Shown here: positions 24,501 through 36,071 of the stretch, piece after piece | How the letters are laid out: each line of letters begins with the position of its first letter | Numbering within the stretch: position 1 is the stretch's first letter | The notes under the pieces: generated by a model | What the model was told of the DNA's origin: nothing | What the model saw: only the letters and a program-made list of their open reading frames with translations | Databases searched by the model: none | Program-made: the position numbers and the translations under genes | NCBI GenBank assembly: GCA_017506865.1 | Contig: JAFCMP010000068.1 | Location: 620,001-684,000, forward strand | Direction: 5' to 3' | Origin: Tribonema minus | Taxonomy: Eukaryota > Sar > Xanthophyceae > Tribonematales > Tribonemataceae | DNA: 64,000 nt

Positions 24501-27500
24501 TAAGGTAGCAACCTGACACTGAGAAGTTCACGTGAGAACTTGAACTACGAATAGCACCTGACGGCGATGCGGTCGAGCAGGTGGTCGCGCAGGTTGGCCG
24601 TCTCAGAGTTGAAGTTCAGGTAATTACTTCAACATCTCAACAACAAAAAACCCACTTAACTGACTAAGAACGCACTTCAGAACTTTAACTAGAAGTACAA
24701 GTAAACTAGTCAACACCTGACGGCGATGCGGTCGAGCAGGTGGTCGCGCAGGTCAGCCTCCTCCGTGTTCAGGTGACATGCTTACTGCAATACACAGTGG
24801 CCGCTTCAAAACTTCAACTACAAGTAGCCCACCTGACGGCGATGCGGTCGAGCAGGTGGTCGCGCAGGTCGGCCTCCTCCGGGTTGAAGGTGGCGATGAG
24901 CAGCGGGCGGCAGGGGAAGCGCACGCTCATGCCCTCGCGCTGCACGTTGACCCAGCCGTCGCTTACGACGCCCAGCAGGATGTTGGCCAGCTCCGTGTCC
25001 AGCAGATTGATGTCGTCGACGTACAGGATGCCTGCGGAGGGGGCAGGGGGGGGGCGTGTGTGAGGGGGCACGCACGATCGGGGTACATTACTTGTTTGAG
25101 CAAGTTCGTAACCTGCAGCACCGATTGGTTGGGTAAGGTGCTGGCGGCGTGCGAGCGCGCAGGCGGGCCCCGTGAGGACAACTGTGCTGCGGCCAAGTCT
25201 TGCAATTCAAATAGCAGAAGGGTTGAGCAGCAGAACAGCGTTTTCAGTGACCAATGACGGCGGGCTGTCGGCGCGCGAGTCGCGCTGGTCCGCGCAAGTA
25301 CACGCGTGCACACACGCACACATCAACAAGAGTACACATCATGTCTCGCCTTTTGTAGGCAAGGCGACGGGGAGGGATGGTGCAAGTTGTGCTGGTCACA
25401 CCGTCCGTCAGGCAGGAACCTTGAGCTATGAGTGATGTGACTGGTTGGCACAATGTAAAGTGTGTCAAGTATGACTCCAGCAGTCCCTGCTGCCACATGC
25501 ACACACCCCTGTAAATCAGCATTGAACTTGAAGTTCAGCATTTGAGGATCTTAGGGTCGCCGCCAACAGCGCAATGAGGTTCGCTGAATGGTTTGACCAT
25601 GACGTCCTATGCACACATTCAGTACATAGCAGCACGCTGAGCACTGCTGCTCATCGCTGCAACACCTGGTCCGCTGTACTTTTTATTAATTCTCGCTCAG
25701 GGCGCTGTACTTCTGCAAAAGGCTGCCAGCAATGCGCTTGTAGCGCCGCGTTGCGGCTACCCAAGTGAGTGGAGCAAAGTGAAGTGAGGAGCAGTGCCCT
25801 GATGAGGCAGTCATGGTTCGATGTGAAGTGGTGGATTCCGCATTGCGCACATGACCCCCCCACGTATCACCGCCTATGCAGACACAAAGGCTTCACATCT
25901 AAAAATGTTCAGGTGTTGTACATGTTGGTTCAAGCCAGTACGCACTTTTGCATGTCCTGGCGCAGACTGAGTGGCGCAGAGGTTATTGCTATTGCTGCCA
26001 CTACTGCCCGCGTCTGCATCATTGGTGACGCGTGCTGTATGCCAAAACGTCTGATCAGCACGATGGCTGCGCCACATATGCGCTGACGACGTCATTCAAT
26101 GACAGCGAGCCACAGCATCAACAGCCCGCCTCCCTCCCCCTTCCCCCCCTCCCCTTCCACGAGTGCCACAATAGACAAAGACTGGTATGACCGGAAACAA
26201 ATGCCTCAGTGCATGACCTGCAAATGCCACGCCCCTGCCACCAACGGTGGCAGGGGCGTGGCCTAGAGATGCACGCAGCACACATCGCAGCGAGCGCCGG
26301 CAACAACGCCGCCACGACGCTGACGCTTCGCCTGTGCCATGAGGATACTCCACCCGTTACAGCAGTTACAGCATTTACACAGGCTCACCGCGATGTGCCT
26401 TGGCCAGGAGCCCGGGCATGAACACCGTCTTCCCCATCCGCACCGACTCCTCCACGTCGACGGAGCCCAGCAGGCGGTCCTCCATCACGTTCAGCGGCAC
26501 CTGCGTGGGCGGGAGGTGGGTATGTGTAGGCGGCGGCGGCGCGCACGTTACGAGCAGCGCGATTCGGACAGCGGTGCTCACGCTGCAGACATGCGTCTTG
26601 CGCTGTGGGTGATGCCGAGGGAACTCTAGCTTGGTACCGCGTCGCCGCACACGGCGAATGCGTGCGGCAGCGGATGATAGCGCGTGTCGCAGGGGTTCCA
26701 CTACTCGAGCGCTCGCGCTTTGTTCCTCTGTTGATGGGGTTATAGATAGAACGCTTACGCGTGCTGCATTGGCATGCCTGTTACTGGCCGACAAGATAGT
26801 CGGCCTGAGCCCTTTCGCAGAGACGACAAAAACTTGCAGCAACATGCCGTGTTTCACGCACTTGAGTTCGCTGTGCCTGCAGACCTAATGCCCTAGCATA
26901 GCATGTGCCAATGCATCCACTGAGCAGTTCCAACTATGTGCCAAGTGTTGCTTCTTCAAGTACCACAGACAACACATCATTGCAGTGCAGAGCACAGATC
27001 CAACTCTGCTGGCGGTGGTGCCTGTCACTGTACCTGAACGAAGGGCGCCTCTACAATTTCCCTTTCCAACTCCCCCAGCTCCTTGCCCTCAGCCGCCAGC
27101 ATTTCAGCCGTGAAGCTGTCCACCTGGTCCGGAATCTCAGGGTCCAGATTATAGTTGCTGCCCTTGACCCTCTCGATCGGGGGCAGGAGTCTGTGCAAGG
27201 CTCGTGCCAGCACCGACTTGGCAGTTCCGCGCCGGCCGCTGATGACTACGCCGCCCATCGCGGGGTTCACTGCTGCCAGCAGCAGGGCTGTCTTGATGTT
27301 GTCGTTGCCGATGATCATAGACATTGGGAACGGCCGCCCCACGTCCTTGATATTGGCCATGAGAGCCCGTGGGCGAGGCTCCTCCGATGCCTGCAGCAAC
27401 GCCTCATACTCCATGGCTGCCTTGACTCTGTCATCCACACCAGAGCTCATAGACAATCTGCTGCTGCTTCTCCGTGCCCCCATGGTGGCAAGCTTAGGCT

Positions 27501-27786
27501 TCGCCGCCCCTAGCGATGCTGCTGGGACCTGGCATGATTTGCACAACGGGGTTTGCATGCGACAAGTTCAGCTGCAGACTGACACCCAGCTTTGCAGTAA
27601 AGTCAATAAACCTGAGAGCAGCACAAAATACGTTGCATGCAATAAGCTGTGCAAGATGGCCTTGCGCACAGCTGCTGCCAAGCATGTAATACTCACAGAT
27701 GTGAAGGCATCTGCGGACCGCAGCACTGCCAATGCCGCGGCCAGCAGACAGAGGCCGCCCGCCCCTCGACGCCGGCTCGACGGCAT
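15507..27786 (-). CDS. CHLD: magnesium-chelatase subunit ChlD, plastid precursor
   Basis: Fourteen exons: 27697-27786, 27034-27528, 26389-26500, 24833-25031, 23185-23344, 22247-22401, 20650-20698, 20233-20283, 19369-19431, 18607-18837, 17788-18084, 17277-17438, 16310-16549, 15507-15581. All phases agree, giving 792 aa. With ChlI and ChlH it inserts Mg2+ into protoporphyrin IX in the plastid. Residues 1-27 form a signal-peptide core ending SADAF-T, the heterokont plastid-entry pattern. The AAA+ half has the ChlD-type Walker A GRRGTAKS (128-135) and Walker B-like ILYVDDIN (234-241). A Pro run and an acidic linker lie at about 421-505. The VWA half has the MIDAS motif DASGS (597-601) and SDGRANVPL. 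Exons 7 and 8 are only 49 and 51 nt. Introns 4, 6, 10, 12 and 13 contain junction-echo arrays, listed separately. The ATG at 27786 was chosen because it opens the signal peptide. Confidence 0.95.
16051..16267 (-). repeat. junction-echo array, CHLD exon 13 donor
   Basis: Two degenerate copies of the 3' edge of CHLD exon 13 plus its donor and following intron. The anchor TTGCCGCCCGC is at 16062 and 16192; the true one is at 16317 (spacing 130 and 125). The outer copy keeps a GTGAGT donor; the inner copy has ATAAGT in its place. Remnants of the intronic part (CTCACTCACTCA-type) continue to about 15990. Confidence 0.85.
16784..17150 (-). repeat. junction-echo array, CHLD exon 12 donor
   Basis: Three copies of the last ~60 nt of exon 12 with its donor. 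The anchor TTGCCCACGTC is at 16796, 16958 and 17098; the true one is at 17278 (spacing 162, 140, 180). The copies at 16958 and 17098 retain an intact GTGAGC donor; the one at 16796 has lost it. Each is preceded on the plus strand by CAG triplets (up to about 8 units near 16927-16950). Confidence 0.88.
18205..18290 (-). repeat. junction echo, CHLD exon 11 acceptor
   Basis: One copy of the 5' edge of exon 11 with its acceptor, 158 bp from the true junction (ACCTGCGCG at 18241, true at 18083). The acceptor AG is intact and the copied exon edge still reads VMRLAVD in the same frame. The G-rich intron flank is also copied. Confidence 0.8.
20066..20135. repeat. dispersed ~70-bp repeat, copy 1
   Basis: Lies in CHLD intron 8. 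It is very similar to 45448-45519, in the same strand orientation, sharing GAGCTCTAGGTGAC and GCCGCAAGTGCCTTCCACCA. The family is not recognised. Confidence 0.8.
21374..21393. repeat. interstitial CCCTAA tract (CHLD intron 6)
   Basis: About three imperfect CCCTAA units (one is CCCCAA) on the plus strand. Confidence 0.7.
21930..22170 (-). repeat. junction-echo array, CHLD exon 6 donor
   Basis: Two copies of the 3' end of exon 6 with donor. The anchor TTGAGGTC is at 21939 and 22102; the true one is at 22247 (spacing 163 and 145). Donors remain usable (GTAAGC and GTGAGT). The copied intron part includes the ATCGAACAACAACCA motif and a CA-rich microsatellite near 22050-22070. Confidence 0.87.
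23935..24775 (-). repeat. junction-echo array, CHLD exon 4 donor (seven copies)
   Basis: The largest array. Copies of the last ~55 nt of exon 4 (plus-strand core CTGACGGCGATGCGGTCGAG) start at about 23945, 24028, 24106, 24275, 24418, 24558 and 24717; the true junction is at 24833. Intervals are about 83, 78, 169, 143, 140, 159 and 116 bp. Similarity generally falls with distance from the true exon. The copied flank contains repeated ACTTCAACTAC-type words. Confidence 0.9.
26226..26262. repeat. perfect 17-bp hairpin in CHLD intron 3
   Basis: The arms GCCACGCCCCTGCCACC and GGTGGCAGGGGCGTGGC are perfect reverse complements separated by AAC. No exon or known RNA is associated with it. Confidence 0.9.
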
Positions 27787-29781
27787 CCTGCTGTGAGCTG
27801 CTGATAGCAGCTGGCCGGTGGTAGCTCCCACGCCGCCAGAATCTCACTGCCTAGCTTTCTCAGCTCAAAAGCATGAGTGTATGAGCTTCAAGTGGGCTTA
27901 ACAGCAATGTTTTGGCTTCAACAAACAGGAAGTACATCTTCAAGGTGGGACTCGCCAATCTCGAGAACAGGCCAAGAACCCGCCAAAGGCGACGGAGACC
28001 AAGCAAGAACACCCACCTACCACTCCCTATGGTGTTTGGGTCAAGGGTAGGGGGAGGAGAGTAGCGAGAGAGCAGGGGTCTTTTGAGGGCCTTTGAAATG
28101 GCGGGCCAAACCTCCAGGGTTAAATCCACATCAAGGGTTGTTAGGAACAGGTCTTCCCCTCTTCACAAAAAATGGCATTACACCTTGGACCATCTTCAAA
28201 AAGTCAGCGTGTCACGTGTCGTTAGTTGTGTGTTGTATGGAGCCATCATGATGCAATCATGCTGGTGATAACTATGTAAGGCAGAAGAGTTAACCTTGTT
28301 ACATACAGGAGTGTATGCTGCAAGTATGATGCATGTCTTGAGACCTTGCTACCAAGGACACAAAAAAAAGCGCACGAATACGTACGTACGCATTCGACTT
28401 TAGTCGTTTGACCCAAGGATGCACATAAAAGGACTTTGACAGTCCCACCGCTTGGTTCGTCTCCCATTAGTCAATGCATACCACAATATGTGTAACAGCA
28501 CGCCTGAACTTGTGATCTGGTATCCAGTATCCTCACCTGTCTAGGACTGTCTGCACAGATACGAGGCGCACAGCTCTGTCAAGGCCCAGAGCTGCAGGCT
28601 GCCACAAGACAGGGGGACAGTCGCAGCGGCAGATTGTGTCTGCTCTGTGTTTGAGGGCCGAGGAAATGCCTGTACCATAACGGGATGCGCATCAACATTC
28701 ACACAAACCCAAGAGCTCAAGCCGCCGTTTAGAGCTTAAAATTGCCTGGGTCGAACTCACATACAACAGGACATTTCTACACCTCTTCCAGCCATGTGTA
28801 AGAGCGCCACCGCCGCAGAAAGTCGAGTCTGCTCATCGAGTCAAAACGTGCATGCGCAGGGAACGGAATACTCACCATCCTAATCAGTGCAGCTTTGTGG
28901 CAGGAATCGCATCGCAAGTGCATCGCAAGTGAGATGCAATCCATTTTCAATGTTGCTGCACAAATTCAATGCATGCAAAGCACGGACCGCAATCCACGTC
29001 AAAGACACCGTAGCAAAAGAAGATGGCCAGCGTAATGAGAGCGTCAAGCAGCACTGTTGGGCAGCGAACTATTGCAACCACTCAATGCTCAAGAGGGGCC
29101 AACCCCGCAATCTCTGCTGGCACCAAAACAGGCACGGTGCACCGCGCGCATGCGAGTCGATGCATAGCAATGTGGGCAACAGCAGTCGCGCAAGAGCCTT
29201 GACAGAGCCGCTCACCTCATGTTCATTATCCGTGTGCTGCAATGGGACAGGTACCACCCACGCACACATATTTACACGGGGTCTACGCACCGCACTCACA
29301 GGCACCGCGCGCGATTCCACCCTCGCCCCCACTACATCGCTCTACACTGAAGTTTCCGATCAGTGCTGCCACCAGGGTAGGCGTGTAGCGGAGTGTAAAA
29401 CAAGAAAAAAACCGAGGCGTCTAGCCCTAGCAGCAGCGCGCAGCGCACCACCAGCGATGTACGCATTGCCGCGTGTGCGGGTGGTAAACCCACTTCGGAC
29501 CGTGAGCGTCCCACAGCGCATGCTGATGCTCTGCTGACGAGTATTGGAACATGTGTGATGAATGGATGGTATGAAACTCGGGCGTGTAGAGTAGCACTAC
29601 ACTGCGACCCCGGAAACAAACGCACTTCAGCAGGTTGACTCTCCACCGGGTGAGGTGCGTGGGGTCGCGTGTGCTGTGTCAGCCACACCTCAAAAGCGGT
29701 GCCCATTGAGCCCGCAGTGGCCTAAGGTAGGTGCACTTTAACTCGCAACGGTGGCGGCCGTTGCAGGGGGACCCCAGTACG
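27787..29781. other. intergenic region upstream of CHLD
   Basis: A 2-kb gap between CHLD (start) and the AT-hook gene (end). About 27860-28150 on the minus strand holds an open frame of ~95 codons without an ATG (contains SPPPTLDPNTIGSGRW) that could be a gene or element fragment; its family is unknown. An imperfect 22-bp palindrome (ACGTACGTACG core) lies near 28377-28398. The rest shows nothing I recognise. Confidence 0.45.
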
Positions 29782-31416
29782 TCAGGTCAGCATCTCAAAG
29801 TCGCCAGGGCGAAGCCGCACAGACAAAGGCAGCTCGCCCTCCGTCGTCAGCACGTGCCTGGCACAGCGAGAAGAGAGCAGCACGAAAGCAGTCAGCGTCG
29901 ATGCCAGCACATTGTCATAGAAACGCGAGCGCACTGTACCACACGCGAACATGTGCGCATGACACGCTAGCAAATCGCTGACAGATGAACACCAGGCTTG
30001 GCCTCCATGAACAGTGGTGCTGATGAAGCTCACAAAGCAGAAGTGTGCACCCTCACCGGTGCCCTTACCACTACTTTAAGCAGTGGCATATGCAAATTGC
30101 GCTGTCACGAGCACGCTCAAACCCCCATTCACACTTCTACGTCAAACCATAGATGAATGGCGACACACGCAAACGCCAACTGCATCCCATCCATGGCGCC
30201 TGCCAAGCCAGCGGCGCTGCGCACCGCCATGATGCGCACCGCCATGATCTGCCCATGATGCGGCAGCGCTCACCAGCCGTATCCCTTGGCGCCCTTCGCA
30301 TCCGGCACGGACTTGACGACCGCCGTGAGCCCCGCCACGTGCGGGCAGATGCGCGCCACCCACGTCGTCTCCAGTATCTTCACGCGGTCCCCGACGTGCA
30401 CGCCGCCTGACGCCAGCGCGTCCGCCTTCCGCTTGGGCGAGCCTCCGCCCCCGCCCCCCGCCCCCCCCGCGCCGCCGCCGCGCCCGCCGCTGCCGCCGAC
30501 GTCCGCGCCGTGCGCGCTGCTGCCGGTCGGAGTCGCGCCGGGCGCGCCACCGCCACCGCTCTTGCCGTCGCCGTCCGCGGGCTTGAGGTGGCGGCTGCCG
30601 CGCGGCGGCTGCGTGCGTGTCCCCTCCACACGCGGTTTCAGAGCACCAGGACTGTCGCCGCTGCCGCGCGAACCGCCGGTCGCGTCCGCGGCGGCGCGCG
30701 GCGGCCGCCCTGGGCGCCGCTTCTGCTCGCCGCTGCCGCCGCCGTCGCTGCCGCCGGCAGCAGTGCCGCCAGGTGCCGCCACTGCTGCAGCCTCCGTCGG
30801 CGCGTCCGTCGGAGTGGGCAGTGCTGGCGGGGTGTCAGAGCTGCGCAATGCACGGGACATGCTGGGTTTACTGGCACCGGCAGTTGGAGTGGTGGGGGTG
30901 CCATCAACTTCGTCTGTGCCACCGCCGCTGCCACCGCCGCTGCCGCCGCCGCCGCTGCCGCCGCCGCCGCTGCCGCCGCCGCCGCTGCCGCCTGCGGTGC
31001 CATCAACTTTGTCTGTGCCGCCGCCGCCGTCGCCGCTGCCACCGCCGCCGCCGCTGCCACCGGTGCCATCAACTTTGCCTGTGCCGCCGCCGCCGCCGTC
31101 GCCGCTGCCGCCGCCGCCGCTGCCGCCGCCGGTGCCATCAACATTGTCTGTGCCACCGCCGCCATCGCCGCTGCCGCCCCCGCCGCTGCCGTCGCCGCCG
31201 CCGCTGCCACCGCTGTCATCAGCACCAGCACCAGCACCACCTCCACCATCAGCACCACTGGCCCCGCTGCTGCTGCTGCCGCTGCTGCCGGCGCCTCCAC
31301 CGCTGCCATCAACGCCATTGATGGCACCGCCAGTGTCATCGACAGCACCGCCGCTGCCGTCGCCGCCACCGCCGCTGCCGCTGCCACCGCCATCGCCGCC
31401 GCCGCCGCCGCCGCCG

Positions 31417-31453
<37 letters not shown>

Positions 31454-31633
31454 CAGCGTCATCGGCCGCCTGAGAGCGCCGCACATACGGGCGGATGCGC
31501 GCGCAGCTGAAATCATACACAATGTACTCGACAGGCTCCCTGGGCTCGATGGGCACATCGTCCGTGTCAGTGACGTCGCCGCTCGCGGAGCTGGCTGCCG
31601 CGCCGTGCGAGCGCCGCTGCGCGCTGTCTTGCG

Positions 31634-31664
<31 letters not shown>

Positions 31665-34600
31665 CCCCGTGTGTCTGCTGCCGGCAGACGACGCGCCATG
31701 CCGCCCCTCGAGCGGCCGCGCGCGTTTGCTGTTGGCCGCGCTGCCGCCGCCGCCACCGCCGCCGCCGCTGCCGCCAGTCGTCAGCAGCATGTGCGACAGC
31801 TTGAGCTTGCCGTGGGTGCTGCTGCCGCTGTCCTTGCGCTTCTTGCCCCATGCCCCGGGCTTCGGTGCCGCCGCCGCTGCGCCCGCAGCCAGCGAGTCGG
31901 CGGCGGAGCTACGCCGCCGCTTTTGCCGCTTCTCCGCCGCCGCGGGCGACGCCTGCGGCGGGTGCTGGTGGTGGCCGCGCACCTGCGACACGATCGCGAG
32001 CGCCTTGTTGCAGTGCTGCAGCGAGCGCGTGCTGCGCGGCGCGGCGGCGGCGACCTCCGCGGCGTCGCGCTCGATCGCCGTCAGCACGTGCTCGTCCGCC
32101 ACGACGCAGAGCGCTGCAAAGGGAGCAGCAGGACGCGATTGTGTGTGACTTTTTGTCTGTACTTGGTTGGGCGGCATGCGCTGCTGCCGCCGTATATATG
32201 CATGTATGTAACTTGTTGATTGCACTTGGTCGGGCGGCCTGCGCCGCTGCCACTGTTTGACAGAGACTGTCCGGCTGACAGCATGGCAGGTCCAGGTCTA
32301 ATTTCACCGTAAGCATTGCATTGGGACATGCAGCGTAGCCCCTCGTGCTGACGGGCTGAGCACGGCAGTTTTGCAACGGCGGCTGTGGACTACACAGGCT
32401 CTATCGCTCCGCGCAATGCAGGCGCACAAACACCCGAGCGCTGCAACAAACCAGCGCCTCGCTCTGCTGAACGTGCCACATGGCGCTTTGTGGACGCATA
32501 AAATTGGCACACGGTCCCGTGCAGAGACGAGCACGGACGCTCTGAGCGCGTGCGGGCAGGCATGGGTGGCGACACGGAGCGCGCTTACTAGAGCACTGAT
32601 GCACAGCGGCGGGCGGCGGCGCGCGCGCAGCGCAGCGGACTGACCTGAAGGCTGCGCGTAGTGCACGCCATGCGCCGTCTGCACCGTCAGCCACACGCCG
32701 CCCTTGGTGCGCGGCGCCGCCGTGTCGATAACGACGCCGCGCGCGCCGCTGGCGTGGCCGTTCTGCACTTGCACCACCTGCATAGCGCGCGCCGGCGCCG
32801 CGGTGCAAGCAAGCGACGCGCAGGGGGCATAGCCGCCGTTAGTGGCGCCTGTGCTGTGAGGCTGCAGGCTGAGTAGCAGCGGGAGGCAGCGACGGCTTGC
32901 GCCGCGCTTGTGGTCTCGAGCTCAAGAATCGTGTGCTGTTGGTGAGCGCTGCCCCCTCAATGGCCTATACTCTAAGTACGCCAATGAGCTCGCGTGACGC
33001 GCGTGACTCGTCGACGTCGTAGCTGCTGGTGCGGGCCACCGCGCCAACAGGTCCCAACTAGTATGAGCGCTGCGAGCCGCTTTTCTGATCAGTACAGGCC
33101 GCGCAGAAGTGCCTGTGCACAGAACCCAGAGTACTTGACCACCTGCCGCACAATGGTGGGGAGTGGGGACGTGTGATGGAGCCGCTGTCTCGGCAGAAAG
33201 TTCAACGATTATATAACAATCACAAGCACAGTTCACGGTTCCGACAGCAGTCATCCGCGCTCACCTGGTTGAGCCACTCCCGCGGCGGCAGCAGCGACAG
33301 CGGGACCAGCGGCCCGTCGTCCCCCTCCCCCCCGCCCCCCTCGTCGCTCTCGCCCCCCCCCTCCCCATCGCTGCCGCGCTCCTCAATCACAATGTCGTCC
33401 GCGTCGTCCATCGCGCCGCCGCCACCGCCGCCGTCGCCGCCGCTGCCGCGCCGCCCCTTGCCGCCCCCCGCGTGAGCGCTGCCGCCGCCGCCGCCGCCGC
33501 CTGGCTGAGCGCTGTGACTGCGCTGCGCGCCTGTGGGCACGCGCCTGGGGCCGCCGCGACGCTTGCCGGTGAGCGGCGGCGCAACGGTGCCCGCGAACGG
33601 CGAGCGCGTGCCGCCGCCGCTGCCGCGCGGCGTGTAGTCTGTGCACGCAGGAAGAGCGCAGCGCAGCGCGCCGTGATGCGGCTGCGCGTCAGCGGCCTGC
33701 CGCGCTGCCTCACAGCGCCACTGCTTGATGGTACTGGTGAGTCAAATTGCTACTTTGCCATCGACGAGCGTGCTGCAGTTGTCGCGATGACAGCTGCTGC
33801 GGAGCGCTGCCTTGCTACTGGCCACCGCCAGCAGGCAGAATGACGGCGCTGGTACATGGTTTAGCGCAAGCCATCGTACTCGGGTCCGTGCATCGCCGCA
33901 AGTGTCGGCGGCGGCAACTGCCACTGCTATTTGAAAGAGCACAGCGCACGGGCATTGCTGCGCATGAGAAGATACACAGTTTCAGAAATTTGAAAACCAG
34001 ACGTGTTCGCTGATGAGCACTGACTAAGCTCGGAGGCGACACTCCATTTGGCGATTGAATTTGACAAAACGGGGACTTTGTTTGATGACCTAGATTAAGC
34101 ACATTGCCCCAAAAGTTGTCTTTGTTTCAACATCATGAGCGTTACCTCCACGCCACCGCCGGTCGCCGCGCCCGCCCCCCTCTCCCTCCGAAGACGAAGT
34201 GCCGGTGGTCAGCGATGACTCGGAGAAGTCGCGCTTCGGCGATGCGGGCCGCTGTGGATGCTCCGCAAGCCATTCCGCCAAGCCCTGCGGCGGCCTCCAG
34301 TCGGATGCACTGGACGCCGGATGTCGCCTGACAACTCGGCAGTGCAGACCCCCCCTCGCCTTGTTTTGGCAGGCCGGGCAGGGCAGCAGCCTGGGGAGCA
34401 TCGAAGCAGGCGGCTTGGGGCGGCGCCTGCTGCTGCTCCCTCCGCCATGGCGCCTGCTGCCGCCACTGCCGCCGCCGGTGCCTGCGCCAGTCCATGGCTG
34501 CGGCGGCGTTGGCACGTGGGTGATGGGCGCCTTGTGTTTTAATTGCCCGCTGCCTTTGTTGTCTGGGACCACCAGAGTCGGCCACTTGCGAGTGGCGTAG

Positions 34601-34971
34601 AAGATAGGTACGATGCGGTTGTCACGTGAGGAGCTGCTGGAGCAACTGGAGGACTCGCTGCTGCTCTCGACGTGCTGGCGGCGGGAGGCGGCGGCCTTTC
34701 GAAGTGGGCGCCGCTCCGCTGGCGCCGCCGTTGCCGCTGCTGCTGCTGGAGAGCCCGGCTCCTCATCGTGACTTGCTGGTCTAGAAACATTGCTTGGCGC
34801 GACAAGCCGCTCATCAGCTCTGCGTTGCTGCTGCTGCTGTTGCTGCCTCGCCACCTCTTGGTTGTGGATTTTGAGCTTCGCAGAGGCGATTGCAGCTGTC
34901 ACGGCGGGTGCAGTTTGCAACCCCAGTCGCTGGAGATCTACCGCAGCAGCGGCTGCGGCTGTCTCCACCAT
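29782..34971 (-). CDS. Gly/Ser-rich AT-hook protein, putative nuclear, unknown function
   Basis: Five exons (34146-34971, 33265-33638, 32645-32777, 30274-32113, 29782-29857) join in phase to about 1082 aa. I do not recognise a family. Visible parts: a Q-run near residue 43; a Ser-rich segment; a CPAC-x8-HC-x5-H cluster at 198-217 that could bind zinc; an acidic Gly-rich segment in exon 2; two KOW/SH3-like basic stretches (VVQVQNGHASGARGVVID and HVGDRVKILETTWVARICPH); a very long Gly/Ser tract with four (N/K/E)VDGT repeats; and an AT-hook-like KRRPGRPPR. The last exon adds HVLTTEGELPLSVRL and a stop. The composition and basic clusters suggest a chromatin or nucleic-acid protein, but that is inference. 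The plus-strand frames across 30.3-32.2 kb are shadows of the GGC/GCC triplet tract. The ATG at 34971 was taken as start; an in-frame GTG precedes it. Confidence 0.7.
30900..31460 (-). repeat. GGC/GCC triplet tract coding Gly/Ser repeats
   Basis: About 560 bp of in-frame trinucleotide repeat in exon 4 of the AT-hook gene. It is interrupted by a recurrent element CCATCAACTTTGTCTGTGCC and variants at about 30901, 31000, 31064 and 31135, encoding the (N/K/E)VDGT units. This is coding minisatellite structure likely to vary in length between strains. Confidence 0.85.
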
Positions 34972-36071
34972 TGGCACAATGAGGTAATTTTCGAAACTCG
35001 GTTGAACTTCAAGTCCAACTTCAAAGACTAGGACTCGAACATTGTAATCTGAGTCATGGGAAACAATATATCATACATATCATGAGCGCCTCGCCCTCAA
35101 AAAAGTGCATGGACTTCTGCATCAGATACCTGTATTGCATTCCTGTCAATGCAATTTGGGTCGACGATACAGAGGACGCTGCCCTGTCGATGGTGTGCGA
35201 CCAGTAATTGAGCTGCTGCTCCAGGCAAGCTCGAGCCACACTCTCACAACAGCTGGGTTGGTGGTACAAGGCATGACACAAGCAGTGACACACACATGGC
35301 ACGTGTACGCTAACTAATTGCATATTTATCCACATGCGCCATTCCCACAACGCAGTGCAACGCAGAGGCAGCCGGCGGCACCGATGGCTGCGCTCGTGCA
35401 CTGCAGCACGCTCTCGACACCCATGAAAAACGTCTTGCCCTCAGGCGGTGCCCCTCATGCGGTCGCCTGCACGTGCGCTCCCCACAGTGACAACGTGTCA
35501 GTGTACAGCTCCTGTAACTAGCGTCACCCACGATGATATTTGTACCCCGCACTCGGGTTTCGCGCGCGCTTACGCACAGGAAGCGAAGACCATTTGGGTC
35601 CGTATCTACACTTCTAGCCCCCCCGCGCTGAGTGAAGACACAGGGGGGGGGAGGGGTACCCCAAGGGGGGGGGGGGGGGGTATCCGGCACAGTCACTCGG
35701 CGAATAGTGCAAGCTTGTCAAAACTGGTGACCCTGCTGCCCATGTACACGGTGCCAACGCGATGGCACAGCGCAGCGCATAGCGCGTTGCTGTCCGCAGG
35801 TGTTCAGGTCATGTGGCGAATTGAGTACCATGGTAGAAGGGGGACGGGAGGGGAGGGGCGGGGTAAACCTGCTCGAACGACTTTGATGCAGCACCGCGCT
35901 GCTGGCCTGCTCAGTAATCACGGTGGCAGCAGCTGCGCACACATTGCAGCAGCTGCGTGTTGCATCCCTGCGCACCTACGCGAGCGGCGGCAGCGGCAGG
36001 CGCGCCGCCCGCCCAACGAAGCCCCCCCCCCCCCCCCCCCCCCCCCCCCCCAGCAAAACAGACCTCAAGGG
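34972..36071. other. intergenic region, AT-hook gene start to CDPK stop
   Basis: 1.1 kb. It contains G- and C-homopolymer runs near 35643-35680 and 36023-36052. No gene is supported. Confidence 0.45.

Noticed and set aside
16051-24775. CRISPR array
   Set aside because: Repeats match neighbouring exon edges, are diverged, sit at irregular spacing in a eukaryotic intron, and have no cas genes.
28887-29537. 216-codon plus-strand frame
   Set aside because: No recognisable domain, no splice partners, mixed composition.
30286-32219. Long plus-strand open frames (Pro-rich and Ala-rich, up to 569 codons)
   Set aside because: They are mirror frames of the GGC/GCC triplet tract in the minus-strand AT-hook gene; no splice logic or family match.
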